Assembly (NCBI GenBank): GCA_025963775.1
Contig: JAOQAD010000040.1
Location: 186,001-250,000 of the forward strand
Length of the DNA stretch: 64,000 bases
Origin: Bacteroidota bacterium
GTDB taxonomy: Bacteria > Bacteroidota > Bacteroidia > 2-12-FULL-35-15
Direction of reading: 5' to 3'
The notes below the pieces were generated by a model. That model searched no databases, was not told the DNA's origin, and saw only the letters and a program-made list of their open reading frames with translations. Positions 19,501 to 27,124 of this stretch are shown in pieces. Position 1 is the first letter of the stretch. Each line of letters opens with the position of its first letter. The translations under genes were made by a program, and so were the position numbers.

Positions 19501-20544
19501 AACTGCCTCATCAGCCTCGACAGCGGCAATAACTGGAGTCCGCTTCCTACAGGCAATTTAGAGCCTCTCACCAGCGCCTGTGTAATCCCGGGCAACTGGT
19601 TTGTAACAGGCGTGAACGGAACGATCCTGATTTCGACCAATAACGGTGCATCCTGGAACTCTTTTACAACAGGAACTTCAGAGACCTTTAACGGATCGTC
19701 GTTCTATTCCGCTTCCGACGGATATGCAGTGGGAACCAACGGAACCATCCAGCGCTACAACGGTTCTGCATGGACGCCTGAAAGCTCGGGTACCGCACAA
19801 CACCTGAACAATGTGTTTGCCACCGGCAGCGGAAGTGCGGTTGCGGTGGGCGACAATCAAACCATCCTTTCTTACAACGGCTCGGCATGGACACCACAAA
19901 CGTCGCCGCTCAGCTTTGATGTGAAGGATGTACGCTTCTCTTCTCCACTGAATGGCTATGCTGCAGGAACAAACGGGATCATTATCAAAACGAACGACGG
20001 AGGCGCAACATGGACACCTTCTCTGACAGGCGTTGATATTGATTTCAACAGCATTGAAGTAGCAGGCGCAGATTCGGCATGGGCAGCAGGTACCAACGGC
20101 ATCGTGTATACGACCATCGACGACGGCGCAACATGGATTCGTTATTCTGTAGGCTATCCGAGCGACCAGGAAGAGATCCGCGTAAGCAGGGGAAAAGGCC
20201 ATACTGTCGGGCATGGCGGAAACGGCCGTAATTTCGGTGAAGGTAGCGGATTTGTTGTCACAGGAAATGTAAACATCCCTGCGAACAGCGTTGATAATTT
20301 CAGCGTGTATCCAAATCCGGCCAAAGATGAATTTAATATTTCCGGCTTGCTCCCGGATATGGAGAATCTGAAAATAGAGATCAGGGATGCTGATGGCAAG
20401 CTGATCGAACGGATCGTAAATACAAGCGTTTCCGGAGCATTTGAAAAAACGGTAAGCACTGAACATTACCGCCAGGGAATTTATTTCATTCATTTTTATG
20501 AAGGGGACAGATCCTGGGTGAAGAGAGTGATCATCATTAAATAG
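16582..20544 (+). CDS. Giant T9SS-secreted repeat adhesin
   Basis: The protein is 1320 residues from the ATG at 16582, which gives a clean signal peptide (MTKTTNYYIVVF ... RGFAQ). An upstream start at 16507 would place 25 polar residues before it. In order: six short units with YFGGTDDGA and TPxxFYAYFGG (residues about 25-170), a PKD domain (about 180-262, WSWSFPGGTP), five tandem 75-residue units (about 269-643, CNGSSTTLNASGGTSYSW ... CSATDVV), three related ~70-residue units with FCQGDSV (about 644-855), a second PKD (YLWDFGDA), a YCF48/BNR-like region with GTNGTI repeats (about 940-1190) and a T9SS sorting domain (SVYPNPAKDEFNISG ... GIYFIHFYEG). It is probably a surface adhesin. Ligand unknown. 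Confidence 0.9.
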   Translation: MTKTTNYYIVVFIAFVLIQARGFAQYNGGSGDGANTGGLSLTTCSIPPPFYAYFGGTDDAAAADLLSQTACATPPAFYPYFGGAGDGAHTDLLMNATCGTPPQFFAYMGGQDDGAGVDLLNQTACGTPAAFYAYFGGTDDGAAVDNLTQTACSTPAQFYAYFGGSANGFAIDSEIICPAVPPVANFSSNFTTVCAGASVAYTDLSTNIPNTWSWSFPGGTPATSAVQNPAVVYNTPGIYNVTLIATNSHGSNTKTVTGYITVNAIPSADAGANAAICNGSSTTLNASGGTSYSWLPVTGLSSATIANPVANPTATTNYTITVTNAGCSATDVVAITVNPVPVANAGSDVSICSGSSASLGASGGSSYSWSPAAGLSSTTIANPVASPATTTTYTVTVTAAGCSATDAVLVTVNPSPTANAGSDVTICNGTSTTLNAGGGTSYSWLPATGLSSTTISNPVASPTTSTNYTVTVTSGGCSSTDVVTVFVTPLPAADAGSDVTICTGSSATLNASGGTSYNWAPAAGLSSSTIANPVANPTVTTTYTVTVTNSGCSATDVVTITVSTSLIADAGADTSICNGSYTTLTASGGTSYSWSPAAGLSSSIIANPVAGPSVTTTYTVTAFSGGCSSTDAVTVTVNSLPTATITAGGPTTFCQGDSVILASSSGSSYLWSNGNTNASITVLASGSYSVSLTSVNGCSATSAPVSVTVYSTGTAGISAGGPLTFCQGGSVTLSASAGSSYAWSTADTTQSIVATLPGTYSVSVADVNGCSSSSASVNVIVHPNPATPVISANGSTSLCIGDTVTLASDTASSYLWSTGATSSSIYVTTAGTYSVTNYNSFGCGTSSSAITVNVNDPLVDFTGTPLLVFIPTANVSFTATPAGVPPYTYLWDFGDAATSTLAAPGHTYGSIAYETVSLTLTDSTGCSKTITKPNYVEVEQLFPSWAMNTGTALDLTGVSFIDAQTGIISLTDGNCLISLDSGNNWSPLPTGNLEPLTSACVIPGNWFVTGVNGTILISTNNGASWNSFTTGTSETFNGSSFYSASDGYAVGTNGTIQRYNGSAWTPESSGTAQHLNNVFATGSGSAVAVGDNQTILSYNGSAWTPQTSPLSFDVKDVRFSSPLNGYAAGTNGIIIKTNDGGATWTPSLTGVDIDFNSIEVAGADSAWAAGTNGIVYTTIDDGATWIRYSVGYPSDQEEIRVSRGKGHTVGHGGNGRNFGEGSGFVVTGNVNIPANSVDNFSVYPNPAKDEFNISGLLPDMENLKIEIRDADGKLIERIVNTSVSGAFEKTVSTEHYRQGIYFIHFYEGDRSWVKRVIIIK

Positions 20545-20561
20545 ACTTACTGAAAGCAATA

Positions 20562-20597
20562 AAAACAAAACCCATGAGACAATCTCATGGGTTTGTT
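20562..20597 (+). terminator. Intrinsic terminator after the adhesin gene
   Basis: AAACCCATGAGA and TCTCATGGGTTT pair around a 3-base loop, extended by flanking AAAAC/GTTTT, and end in a T-rich tract. It starts 18 bp after the adhesin stop. Confidence 0.88.
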
Positions 20598-20606
20598 TTA
20601 TTATGT

Positions 20607-20614
20607 TATTTTTG
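20607..20614 (+). promoter_or_regulatory. Candidate -7 box (TATTTTTG) for the SpoIIE sensor gene
   Basis: TATTTTTG matches TAnnTTTG and lies just after the terminator of the preceding gene, about 26 bp before the TTG start proposed at 20641. No well-spaced TTTG -33 box is present. The terminator hairpin occupies that space. Confidence 0.4.
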
Positions 20615-20640
20615 TTTGGATATCGCCTAAACCTGCTGCT

Positions 20641-23600
20641 TTGAAACACGGTCATAAAATAGCTCTTGTTGTTTTCTGTTTCCTTTTCTTTTTTCCTGTT
20701 TTTATCTTTTCTCAAAAACCGGAAGGCATTCCCTTTGTGAGGAATTACACGCCCAATGAATACGCAGCATCTTCCGATTGTTGGGCTGTTGCACAGGACA
20801 AGCGCGGCATCATGTATTTCGGGAACGCCAGCGGCGTGCTGGAATACGATGGAAACAACTGGAGGCTGATACCCGTTTCCAATAATTCACTCGTACGCTC
20901 GATAGCCATTGCAGATAACGGAACTGTTTACATCGGGGCTGTTGGAGAATTCGGCTATCTCGCGCCTGACAACAATGGCCTGATGGTGTATCATTCCCTG
21001 CTTAACAGGCTGCCTGCGGAGGAACGTGATTTCGCCGATGTATGGAAAACATACGTAACACCTCAAGGTATTTACTTTCAGACATTCACAAAGCTCATCC
21101 GCATCAATGGCAATTCCATAAAACTCTGGAAACCGGAAACCTCCTTTCATTTCAGCTTTTTTATAAATAAGGAACTGTACATCAATGAAAGAGAGAAGGG
21201 CCTGGAGCATGTTGTGAACGATGAGCTCGCGTTGGTTTCAGGAGGAGATTTTTTTGCCGGGCTGAGGATCTACAGCATGCTGCCTTATCCCGGGAACAGG
21301 ATATTTGCTGCCACACGCGAAAAAGGGCTTGTGCTTATTGATCTCTCTGGCAAGGCTTCCGTTAAAAGCATGGATGCAGAGGCGAACAGCTACTTAATCA
21401 ATGACCAGGTTTACGGCGGAGTCGAATTGCATAACAAGCATTATGCTTTCGCGACATTAAAGAACGGGGCCATCATCACGGACCAAACAGGAAAGGTTCT
21501 GCAGATCTTTAATAAAGGTACAGGCCTGCAGGACGACATCGTAAAATTTGTAAGCGAAGATAACCAGCACGACCTCTGGCTTGCATTAGGCAATGGGATT
21601 TCAAGGGTTGAGACCTCATCACCGCTTTCATTCATTAATGATGTGCAGGGACTGAAAGGCTCCATTGAAGACATCGTAAAAATCAACAACTCGATTTACA
21701 TCGCAACTTCGCTGGGAGTATTCAGCACATTTTCATCTGCGGATAAAAATATGCTGCAGCCGCTGAAAGGCATCGAAGCGCAGGCATGGTCGCTGCTTCC
21801 GTTCTATGATCATAAGGATAGTTTTCTGCTGGCTTCTTCCGAAGCAGGCATCTTTAAAATTGATGGCGCAAGCTGCACACTGGTACAGGATGAATCAGGC
21901 TACAGCCTTTTCCGCTCAATGGCCGATCCGCAAAGGATCTTTATAGGAATGGGCGACGGGCTTTCTTCGATCCGTTATGAAAACGGAAAGTGGATCAATG
22001 AAGAGCACATCAAAGGAATTGACAAGGAAATAAGAAGCATCGCAGAAGACCCGAAAGGAAACCTCTGGCTGGGAACCCCATTTGACGGGCTTGTGAAGGT
22101 CAGCTTTAACGGGAGCGGTAGTTCATCCGACAGCCTTGTTACATCCTGGAACAGGCATTACACCATTCAGAACTATGATACGGCAAGCGGGCTGCCGGAG
22201 ATGCAATATAATATCCCTTATTGTTTCCTTGGCCGCGTGGTATTTGCAACATACGATGGCATATATGAGTTTGATGAAAAAACAGAACGCTTCATTATTT
22301 CTTCCTTTTTGAAAAAAGAACTGGAGCAACGGCAGGTATATCGCTTTGTACCCAAAGGAGATTCAACGGTATGGCTCTACACCGATGGCCCGAAAGAAAC
22401 CGGGATCGCAAGCCTTCAGCCGGATCACTCCTACTCCTGGTATTCAAAGCCATTCGGCAAGATCCGCGAAAGCGAGATCCATGCGATTTTCCCGGATGAG
22501 AACGGGATCACCTGGCTGGGCGGGCCTGACGGGCTTTTACGCTACGACGCAGGAATACAGAAAGATTTCTCACAGCCATTCTACACACACATCCGCAAGG
22601 TGAGCATCGGAAAAGATTCACTCCTGTTCGGCGGCAGCTTTTACATTACAGAGGACAGCATCAACGTTCCCGTGCTATCGCAGCCGGAGCAGCTCATTCC
22701 AACGATACCTTATTCATTCCATTCACTCCGCTTTGAATATACCGCCACTACGTTCGGCGATGAGCAAAGCAATGCATTCAACATTTTACTCGAAGGATAC
22801 GATACGGATTGGTCGGGATGGGACAATAAAAACCTGAAGGAATACACGAACTTAAAGGAAGGCAATTATACATTCCGCGTAAAGGCAAAAAATATTTACG
22901 GGACTGAAAGCATTGAATGCAGCTATTCATTTACCATTCTTCCGCCCTGGTACCGGACCATCTGGGCGTATATTGCTTACGTGCTTGCCTTCATCCTCTT
23001 CATTTACCTGATGGTGCAGCTGAGCATCCGGAGGCTGAAAGCAGCGAAAACACAGCTGGAGAAAACAGTGAAGGAACGCACCGCGGAAGTGGTGAAGCAG
23101 AAGGAAGAGATCGAGCACCAGAAGCAGATCGTTGAAAGCAAGAACAAGGATATTACCGACAGCATCAATTATGCGCAGCGCATCCAGCGTTCGCTGCTGG
23201 CGAGTAACAAGTTGCTCGACAGCTACCTCGGTGATTATTTTATTTTCTTCCAGCCAAAGGACATTGTAAGCGGGGATTTTTACTGGGCCTCTCCGTTAAG
23301 TGACGGCAGCTTCGCATTTGTTACGGCCGACAGCACCGGCCACGGCGTTCCCGGCGCGATCATGAGCATGCTGAACATTTCCTGCCTCAATGAAGCGGTG
23401 AATGGCAACAGGCTTACTGCTCCCCACGAGATCTTAAACTATACACGCAAAAAAATAATCGATCATCTTTCGAACGATGGCAGCGCTGAAGGCGGCAAGG
23501 ATGGCATGGACTGCAGTATCGTATGCTTTGATAAAGCAAAGAACAAGATCCGCTTTGCTGCCGCTAACAACCCGGTGTGGATCATCCGCAACAAAGAGAT

Positions 23601-23910
23601 CATTGAGTTTGCGCCGGATAAAATGCCGGTAGGCAAGCACGACAATGATACCGTTTCTTTCAGCGAGCAGACCTTCCAGCTCATGAACGGCGATATTGTT
23701 TATACCCTTACCGATGGAATGCCCGATCAGTTCGGCGGGCCGAAAGGAAAAAAATTCATGTACCGCCAGTTGAAAGAGCTGCTTGTTTCCATCAGTCATT
23801 TAAAGATGAACGAGCAAAAGGACATTCTCCATAAGGCCCTGAACGACTGGAAAGGCGATCTGGAGCAGGTGGATGACATCTGCCTGATCGGCGTCCGCAT
23901 TTCTTCCTGA
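20641..23910 (+). CDS. Propeller/Y_Y_Y sensor with SpoIIE (PP2C) phosphatase output
   Basis: A serine/threonine phosphatase sensor, 1089 residues from the TTG at 20641. The frame opens at an ATG at 20587, but that codon lies inside the previous gene's terminator and before a -7-like box. The TTG start gives a clean signal peptide (KHGHKIALVVF ... FSQKPEG). A periplasmic propeller (residues about 25-660, repeats such as LWLGTPFDGL and ITWLGGPDGLLRYD) is followed by Y_Y_Y (YTFRVKAKNIYGTES), a membrane helix (about 768-790), a coiled coil and the SpoIIE domain. The domain shows SGDFYWA, DSTGHGVPGAIMS, GMDCSIVCF, LTDGMPDQFGG and the ending QVDDICLIGVRI. The likely substrate is a SiaC- or STAS-type partner such as the one at 44029-44409. 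Confidence 0.88.
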   Translation: MKHGHKIALVVFCFLFFFPVFIFSQKPEGIPFVRNYTPNEYAASSDCWAVAQDKRGIMYFGNASGVLEYDGNNWRLIPVSNNSLVRSIAIADNGTVYIGAVGEFGYLAPDNNGLMVYHSLLNRLPAEERDFADVWKTYVTPQGIYFQTFTKLIRINGNSIKLWKPETSFHFSFFINKELYINEREKGLEHVVNDELALVSGGDFFAGLRIYSMLPYPGNRIFAATREKGLVLIDLSGKASVKSMDAEANSYLINDQVYGGVELHNKHYAFATLKNGAIITDQTGKVLQIFNKGTGLQDDIVKFVSEDNQHDLWLALGNGISRVETSSPLSFINDVQGLKGSIEDIVKINNSIYIATSLGVFSTFSSADKNMLQPLKGIEAQAWSLLPFYDHKDSFLLASSEAGIFKIDGASCTLVQDESGYSLFRSMADPQRIFIGMGDGLSSIRYENGKWINEEHIKGIDKEIRSIAEDPKGNLWLGTPFDGLVKVSFNGSGSSSDSLVTSWNRHYTIQNYDTASGLPEMQYNIPYCFLGRVVFATYDGIYEFDEKTERFIISSFLKKELEQRQVYRFVPKGDSTVWLYTDGPKETGIASLQPDHSYSWYSKPFGKIRESEIHAIFPDENGITWLGGPDGLLRYDAGIQKDFSQPFYTHIRKVSIGKDSLLFGGSFYITEDSINVPVLSQPEQLIPTIPYSFHSLRFEYTATTFGDEQSNAFNILLEGYDTDWSGWDNKNLKEYTNLKEGNYTFRVKAKNIYGTESIECSYSFTILPPWYRTIWAYIAYVLAFILFIYLMVQLSIRRLKAAKTQLEKTVKERTAEVVKQKEEIEHQKQIVESKNKDITDSINYAQRIQRSLLASNKLLDSYLGDYFIFFQPKDIVSGDFYWASPLSDGSFAFVTADSTGHGVPGAIMSMLNISCLNEAVNGNRLTAPHEILNYTRKKIIDHLSNDGSAEGGKDGMDCSIVCFDKAKNKIRFAAANNPVWIIRNKEIIEFAPDKMPVGKHDNDTVSFSEQTFQLMNGDIVYTLTDGMPDQFGGPKGKKFMYRQLKELLVSISHLKMNEQKDILHKALNDWKGDLEQVDDICLIGVRISS

Positions 23911-23933
23911 CCCTTTTAATAAATTTTCATCTG

Positions 23934-24002
23934 CGTACCAGTACGGATACGAATATACCCTCCGCAGGGGATTGCCCTGCCTGCCTTGTTTTCAGAGATT
24001 TG
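23934..24002. repeat. Copy 2 of the dispersed ~69-bp element
   Basis: Closely similar to 14776-14844. Here the palindrome GCAGGG-GATTG-CCCTGC is perfect over six pairs. On the minus strand both copies would encode AGQSPxEGI..SVLVRR, but the surrounding frames differ, so the conservation is probably at nucleotide level. Confidence 0.6.
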
Positions 24003-24113
24003 TGCAACACATTCCACGAACAGATCATTAAAACAAAACACAGATGAAAACACAGAACACTTACGGCAGCATTGCCGGAACATCGCTTTAACACATTAGC
24101 TACTCCTTTCCTG

Positions 24114-24150
24114 AAAGCACTCTTCCGCACCGGAAGGGTGCTTTTTTATT
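24114..24150 (+). terminator. Intrinsic terminator before gldM
   Basis: AGCACTCTTCCG and CGGAAGGGTGCT pair (with one G-T pair) around a 3-base loop and are followed by seven T. It ends whatever transcript crosses 23911-24110, most simply the SpoIIE gene. Confidence 0.8.
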
Positions 24151-24238
24151 TTCCCTGTATCTTTTTTTACTGCCCTGCATTATGAGGACGAAACCGGTTC
24201 AAAGCAATTGTTCATTCATCCTCTAAACACTAATTACT

Positions 24239-25798
24239 ATGTCTTCAGCAAAAGAATCTCCAAGGCAGAAAATGATCGGCATGATGTACCTTGTACTCAC
24301 TGCACTGCTTGCACTGAATGTTTCAAAAGACATTTTAGATGCATTTGTGATCGTTAACAAAGGACTGGAAAACTCCAACCTCAACTTTACGGAACGGAAT
24401 GAAAAACTATATGCGGATTTTGATCTTGCAAAAACCGTGGATCCGGTGCTGGTAACACCCAACTGGAAAAAGGCGCAGGATGCGAGAAAGGAATCCGAAA
24501 AGCTGGTGGCTTACATTGATGAGCTGCAAAAGCAAATGATCACCGAAACAGAGAAGGTTGAAAAATCGGTTGCCGATACATTGCAGATGCAGAACATCGA
24601 GAACAAAGACAAGTACGATATTCCAACCAACATCATGATCGGTGATTCGGAAGACGGCTCAAAAGGCGCATCGCGCGAGCTGAAGAACAAGCTGATCCAA
24701 TACAGGGAGCTTCTCACCGGTTACATTTTACCTGTCGACAGGAAAAATGTGAAGGTGGACATCAACACGGATGATCCGAAATTCAGCGAAGAGAACGAAA
24801 ACTGGGAGTTATATAATTTCTATGACCGGCCGCTGGTTGCCTGCCTTACCATCCTTTCGAAATTGAAGAACGATGTAAAGAATTCGGAATCGCTGGTGGT
24901 GGATTATTTATTAAAGCAGACCGATGGCGAAGTGATGAAATTCGATACTGTTGCAGCCAAGGTTGTTTCTCAAAGTAATTATGTATTGCTGGGTGGTGAA
25001 TACAAAGCCGATGTTTTTTTAGCAGCATTCAGCAAAACAAAAAAGCCGGAGATCACCATTGGTGAAAACATAAAGCTGGATGTTAAAAACGGCCTGGGAA
25101 AATACACTGTAAAAGCGGATAAGGAAGGCATTGTTGATTATGAAGGAATGATCAGGATCACTTCGGCCAAAGGTAAGGAATCTGTGTTTCCTTTCAAATC
25201 GCAATACATTGTGGCGAGGCCTTCATTAACAGTTTCCCTCGACGCGATGAATGTTATGTACCCGGGCCTTGACAACCCCGTTTCCATCTCCGTTCCTGGA
25301 ATTCCTACTGAAAATCTGAGCGTTTCGGCAACCGGCGGAACACTGATCGCGACCGGCAGCGGAAAATACAATGTAAAAGTTTCAGGCGGAACAAAAGTGG
25401 ATCTAAATGTATTTGCAACAATGGATAACGGGGAAAAGAAAAACATGGGAACGATGAGCTTCAGGGTAAGGCCAATCCCAAAACCGAAAGCGAAGTTCTG
25501 GGAGATCACCGACAGCGGCGTGATGTCAAAAAGTGTAGCCGAAGCACAGCAGGGACTGATCGCACAATACGACAACTTTGTTTACAATATTACCGCGAAA
25601 GTAACCTCTTTTAAAATGATCGTATTTACGGCAAGCGGCGTGCTGGAGCTGCAATCGACTAACAACATGCTGACACCGCAAATGAAAGAGCAGTTAAAGC
25701 TGATCAGAAGAAACTCAAGGATCATGTTCGAGGATATCCAGGCTGTAGGCCCGGGCGGAGCGGTAAAGCTGAGTCCTCTTACAATAAAAATAAATTAG
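24239..25798 (+). CDS. gldM: Gliding motility / type IX secretion protein GldM (orphan copy)
   Basis: GldM (PorM) is anchored in the inner membrane, spans the periplasm and with GldL forms the proton-driven motor of T9SS and gliding. This 519-residue protein has the family length. A short cytoplasmic start (MSSAKESPRQK) leads into the single membrane helix (MIGMMYLVLTALLALNVSKD), followed by a helical region and periplasmic beta domains, and the conserved C-terminal domain ending VGPGGAVKLSPLTIKIN. The usual partners gldK, gldL and gldN are not beside it: upstream is a SpoIIE sensor and downstream a convergent ClC gene. It is therefore either a second gldM copy or a rearranged locus. The start ATG is supported by the preceding AT-rich gap and the position of the helix. 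Confidence 0.93.
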   Translation: MSSAKESPRQKMIGMMYLVLTALLALNVSKDILDAFVIVNKGLENSNLNFTERNEKLYADFDLAKTVDPVLVTPNWKKAQDARKESEKLVAYIDELQKQMITETEKVEKSVADTLQMQNIENKDKYDIPTNIMIGDSEDGSKGASRELKNKLIQYRELLTGYILPVDRKNVKVDINTDDPKFSEENENWELYNFYDRPLVACLTILSKLKNDVKNSESLVVDYLLKQTDGEVMKFDTVAAKVVSQSNYVLLGGEYKADVFLAAFSKTKKPEITIGENIKLDVKNGLGKYTVKADKEGIVDYEGMIRITSAKGKESVFPFKSQYIVARPSLTVSLDAMNVMYPGLDNPVSISVPGIPTENLSVSATGGTLIATGSGKYNVKVSGGTKVDLNVFATMDNGEKKNMGTMSFRVRPIPKPKAKFWEITDSGVMSKSVAEAQQGLIAQYDNFVYNITAKVTSFKMIVFTASGVLELQSTNNMLTPQMKEQLKLIRRNSRIMFEDIQAVGPGGAVKLSPLTIKIN

Positions 25799-25817
25799 GT
25801 GGGGGGTAGAGTGAATG

Positions 25818-25851
25818 CGGGCAGCCTCGTAGCAGGGCTGCCCGTTTTTTT
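25818..25851. terminator. Terminator between gldM and the ClC gene (convergent)
   Basis: CGGGCAGCC and GGCTGCCCG pair around an 8-base loop, followed by a T run on the plus strand. It overlaps the last codon of the convergent ClC gene by a base or two. It clearly serves gldM. Action on the other strand is uncertain. Confidence 0.85.
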
Positions 25852-27124
25852 ATGCCTTTTGCACCCTATAAGTATATACCGTATATGGCAGTATACTGGA
25901 TGAAACAACCTTTGAAATGATACAGGCAATGAACAAAGGAATGATGAGTGCATAATTGCCGGTAAGTCCGCAGATGAGGAAGATCGCAGTGAAAGGAGCA
26001 TGAATGCTGGAACTTAACACGGCTCCCATTCCCACGAGCATAAAGTTCAAGGGGATCACACCAACATTGAAAAAATGATTCAGAACAGTAGCTACCACAA
26101 AACCAAGAATGGCACCGATAAAAAGGCTTGGCGCAAATATACCGCCATCGCCGCCGCCGGAAAGCGTGAGCGATGTAACAACAGGCTTCAGTACAAGTAA
26201 CAGGATAAACATAATGAGCACGCTTCCGGTATATTCCTGTGAAGGATCACCCAATAATTCCTTAATGGTGTGCGAGCCTTCCCCAAACAAGGCAGGAAAA
26301 AGCAACAGCGAAACACCTACCAGCAAAGCCGCGGTGATTATTTTATACTGCTCATTTTTGAATTTTGAAAACAGCTTTTTTATAGAGATCACACATTTGG
26401 TAAGGTACACGGAATTGAGCCCGGCCAGCAGGCCAAGCAACATAAAATAAGGGATGGCATAATACTGCCAGTGCAGTCCGCTCATCAGCAGCAAAGCTTT
26501 TTCATGCAGTAAAAAATTGAACAGGAAAGCGGAAGCGACCGCGCTAAGCTGCACAAGAACAGAATGCCCGGAAATTTTTCTCGAGATCACCTCGAATGAG
26601 AAGAGCAGCCCGGCAAAGGGACTGTTGAACAATGCAGTGATGCCTGCTACTGCCCCGGCACAGATCAGTTCCGTTTTGTATAATTTCAGCAGCCCGAATT
26701 TTTTATTGCCCATCGAACCTACCGCTGCGGAAGCAACCACTGTGGAAACCTCAATACCGGTAGAGCCGCCGAAAACAACGGTGAGCAGCCCGTTGAAATA
26801 ATGCGATGGGATCTTATAGGAAGGCAGGATGGCAGCCCGGTTATTCACAGCATCGAAGATCTCCGTCAGGCCCTTATTGGCTTTGTTCTTAAACAATGTA
26901 TGGCGCAGGATGTAGATCGCGAAAAGGCCGATGGCAGGCAATACAAGAAATAAAAAAGAATGCTCGCCGGAGATCCTGAAAAATTTCTCTTCGTAATATT
27001 CAGTGAGCGATTTTAAGGAGTTGGCAAGCAATGCGCAGAAAAAACCGATAGCTACTGCTGCAATAAATAGGGAATGATAATTTTTCAAGCTGAACTTTTT
27101 CATGCGCTTCATTTTGTCGATCAC
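25850..27124 (-). CDS. ClC family chloride channel or transporter
   Basis: The 424-residue membrane protein has about ten hydrophobic helices and moves chloride across the inner membrane. The selectivity-filter segments are recognisable: GGSTGIEVST near residue 118 (in place of GxEGP, keeping the gating glutamate), the LLFSFEVIS helix, and GGGDGGIFAPSLFIG near 325. The second, proton-pathway glutamate position appears to be Val (FEV instead of FEE), which suggests a channel-like rather than proton-coupled mode. That is inferred from the motif only. The start listed is a GTG overlapping the priA stop by 4 bases. ATGs at 27112 and 27103 are alternatives. No CBS domains follow. Confidence 0.88.
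   Translation of the reverse strand: MIDKMKRMKKFSLKNYHSLFIAAVAIGFFCALLANSLKSLTEYYEEKFFRISGEHSFLFLVLPAIGLFAIYILRHTLFKNKANKGLTEIFDAVNNRAAILPSYKIPSHYFNGLLTVVFGGSTGIEVSTVVASAAVGSMGNKKFGLLKLYKTELICAGAVAGITALFNSPFAGLLFSFEVISRKISGHSVLVQLSAVASAFLFNFLLHEKALLLMSGLHWQYYAIPYFMLLGLLAGLNSVYLTKCVISIKKLFSKFKNEQYKIITAALLVGVSLLLFPALFGEGSHTIKELLGDPSQEYTGSVLIMFILLLVLKPVVTSLTLSGGGDGGIFAPSLFIGAILGFVVATVLNHFFNVGVIPLNFMLVGMGAVLSSSIHAPFTAIFLICGLTGNYALIIPLFIACIISKVVSSSILPYTVYTYRVQKA

Larger units (their letters stand above)
23911..24238. repeat. Gap with copy 2 of the ~69-bp element and a terminator
   Basis: Bases 23934-24002 match 14776-14844. The next 110 bp show nothing I can name. A hairpin terminator lies at 24114-24150, and 80 bp of AT-rich DNA precede gldM. 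The element plus terminator could represent a small RNA, but no promoter for one is evident. Confidence 0.5.
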
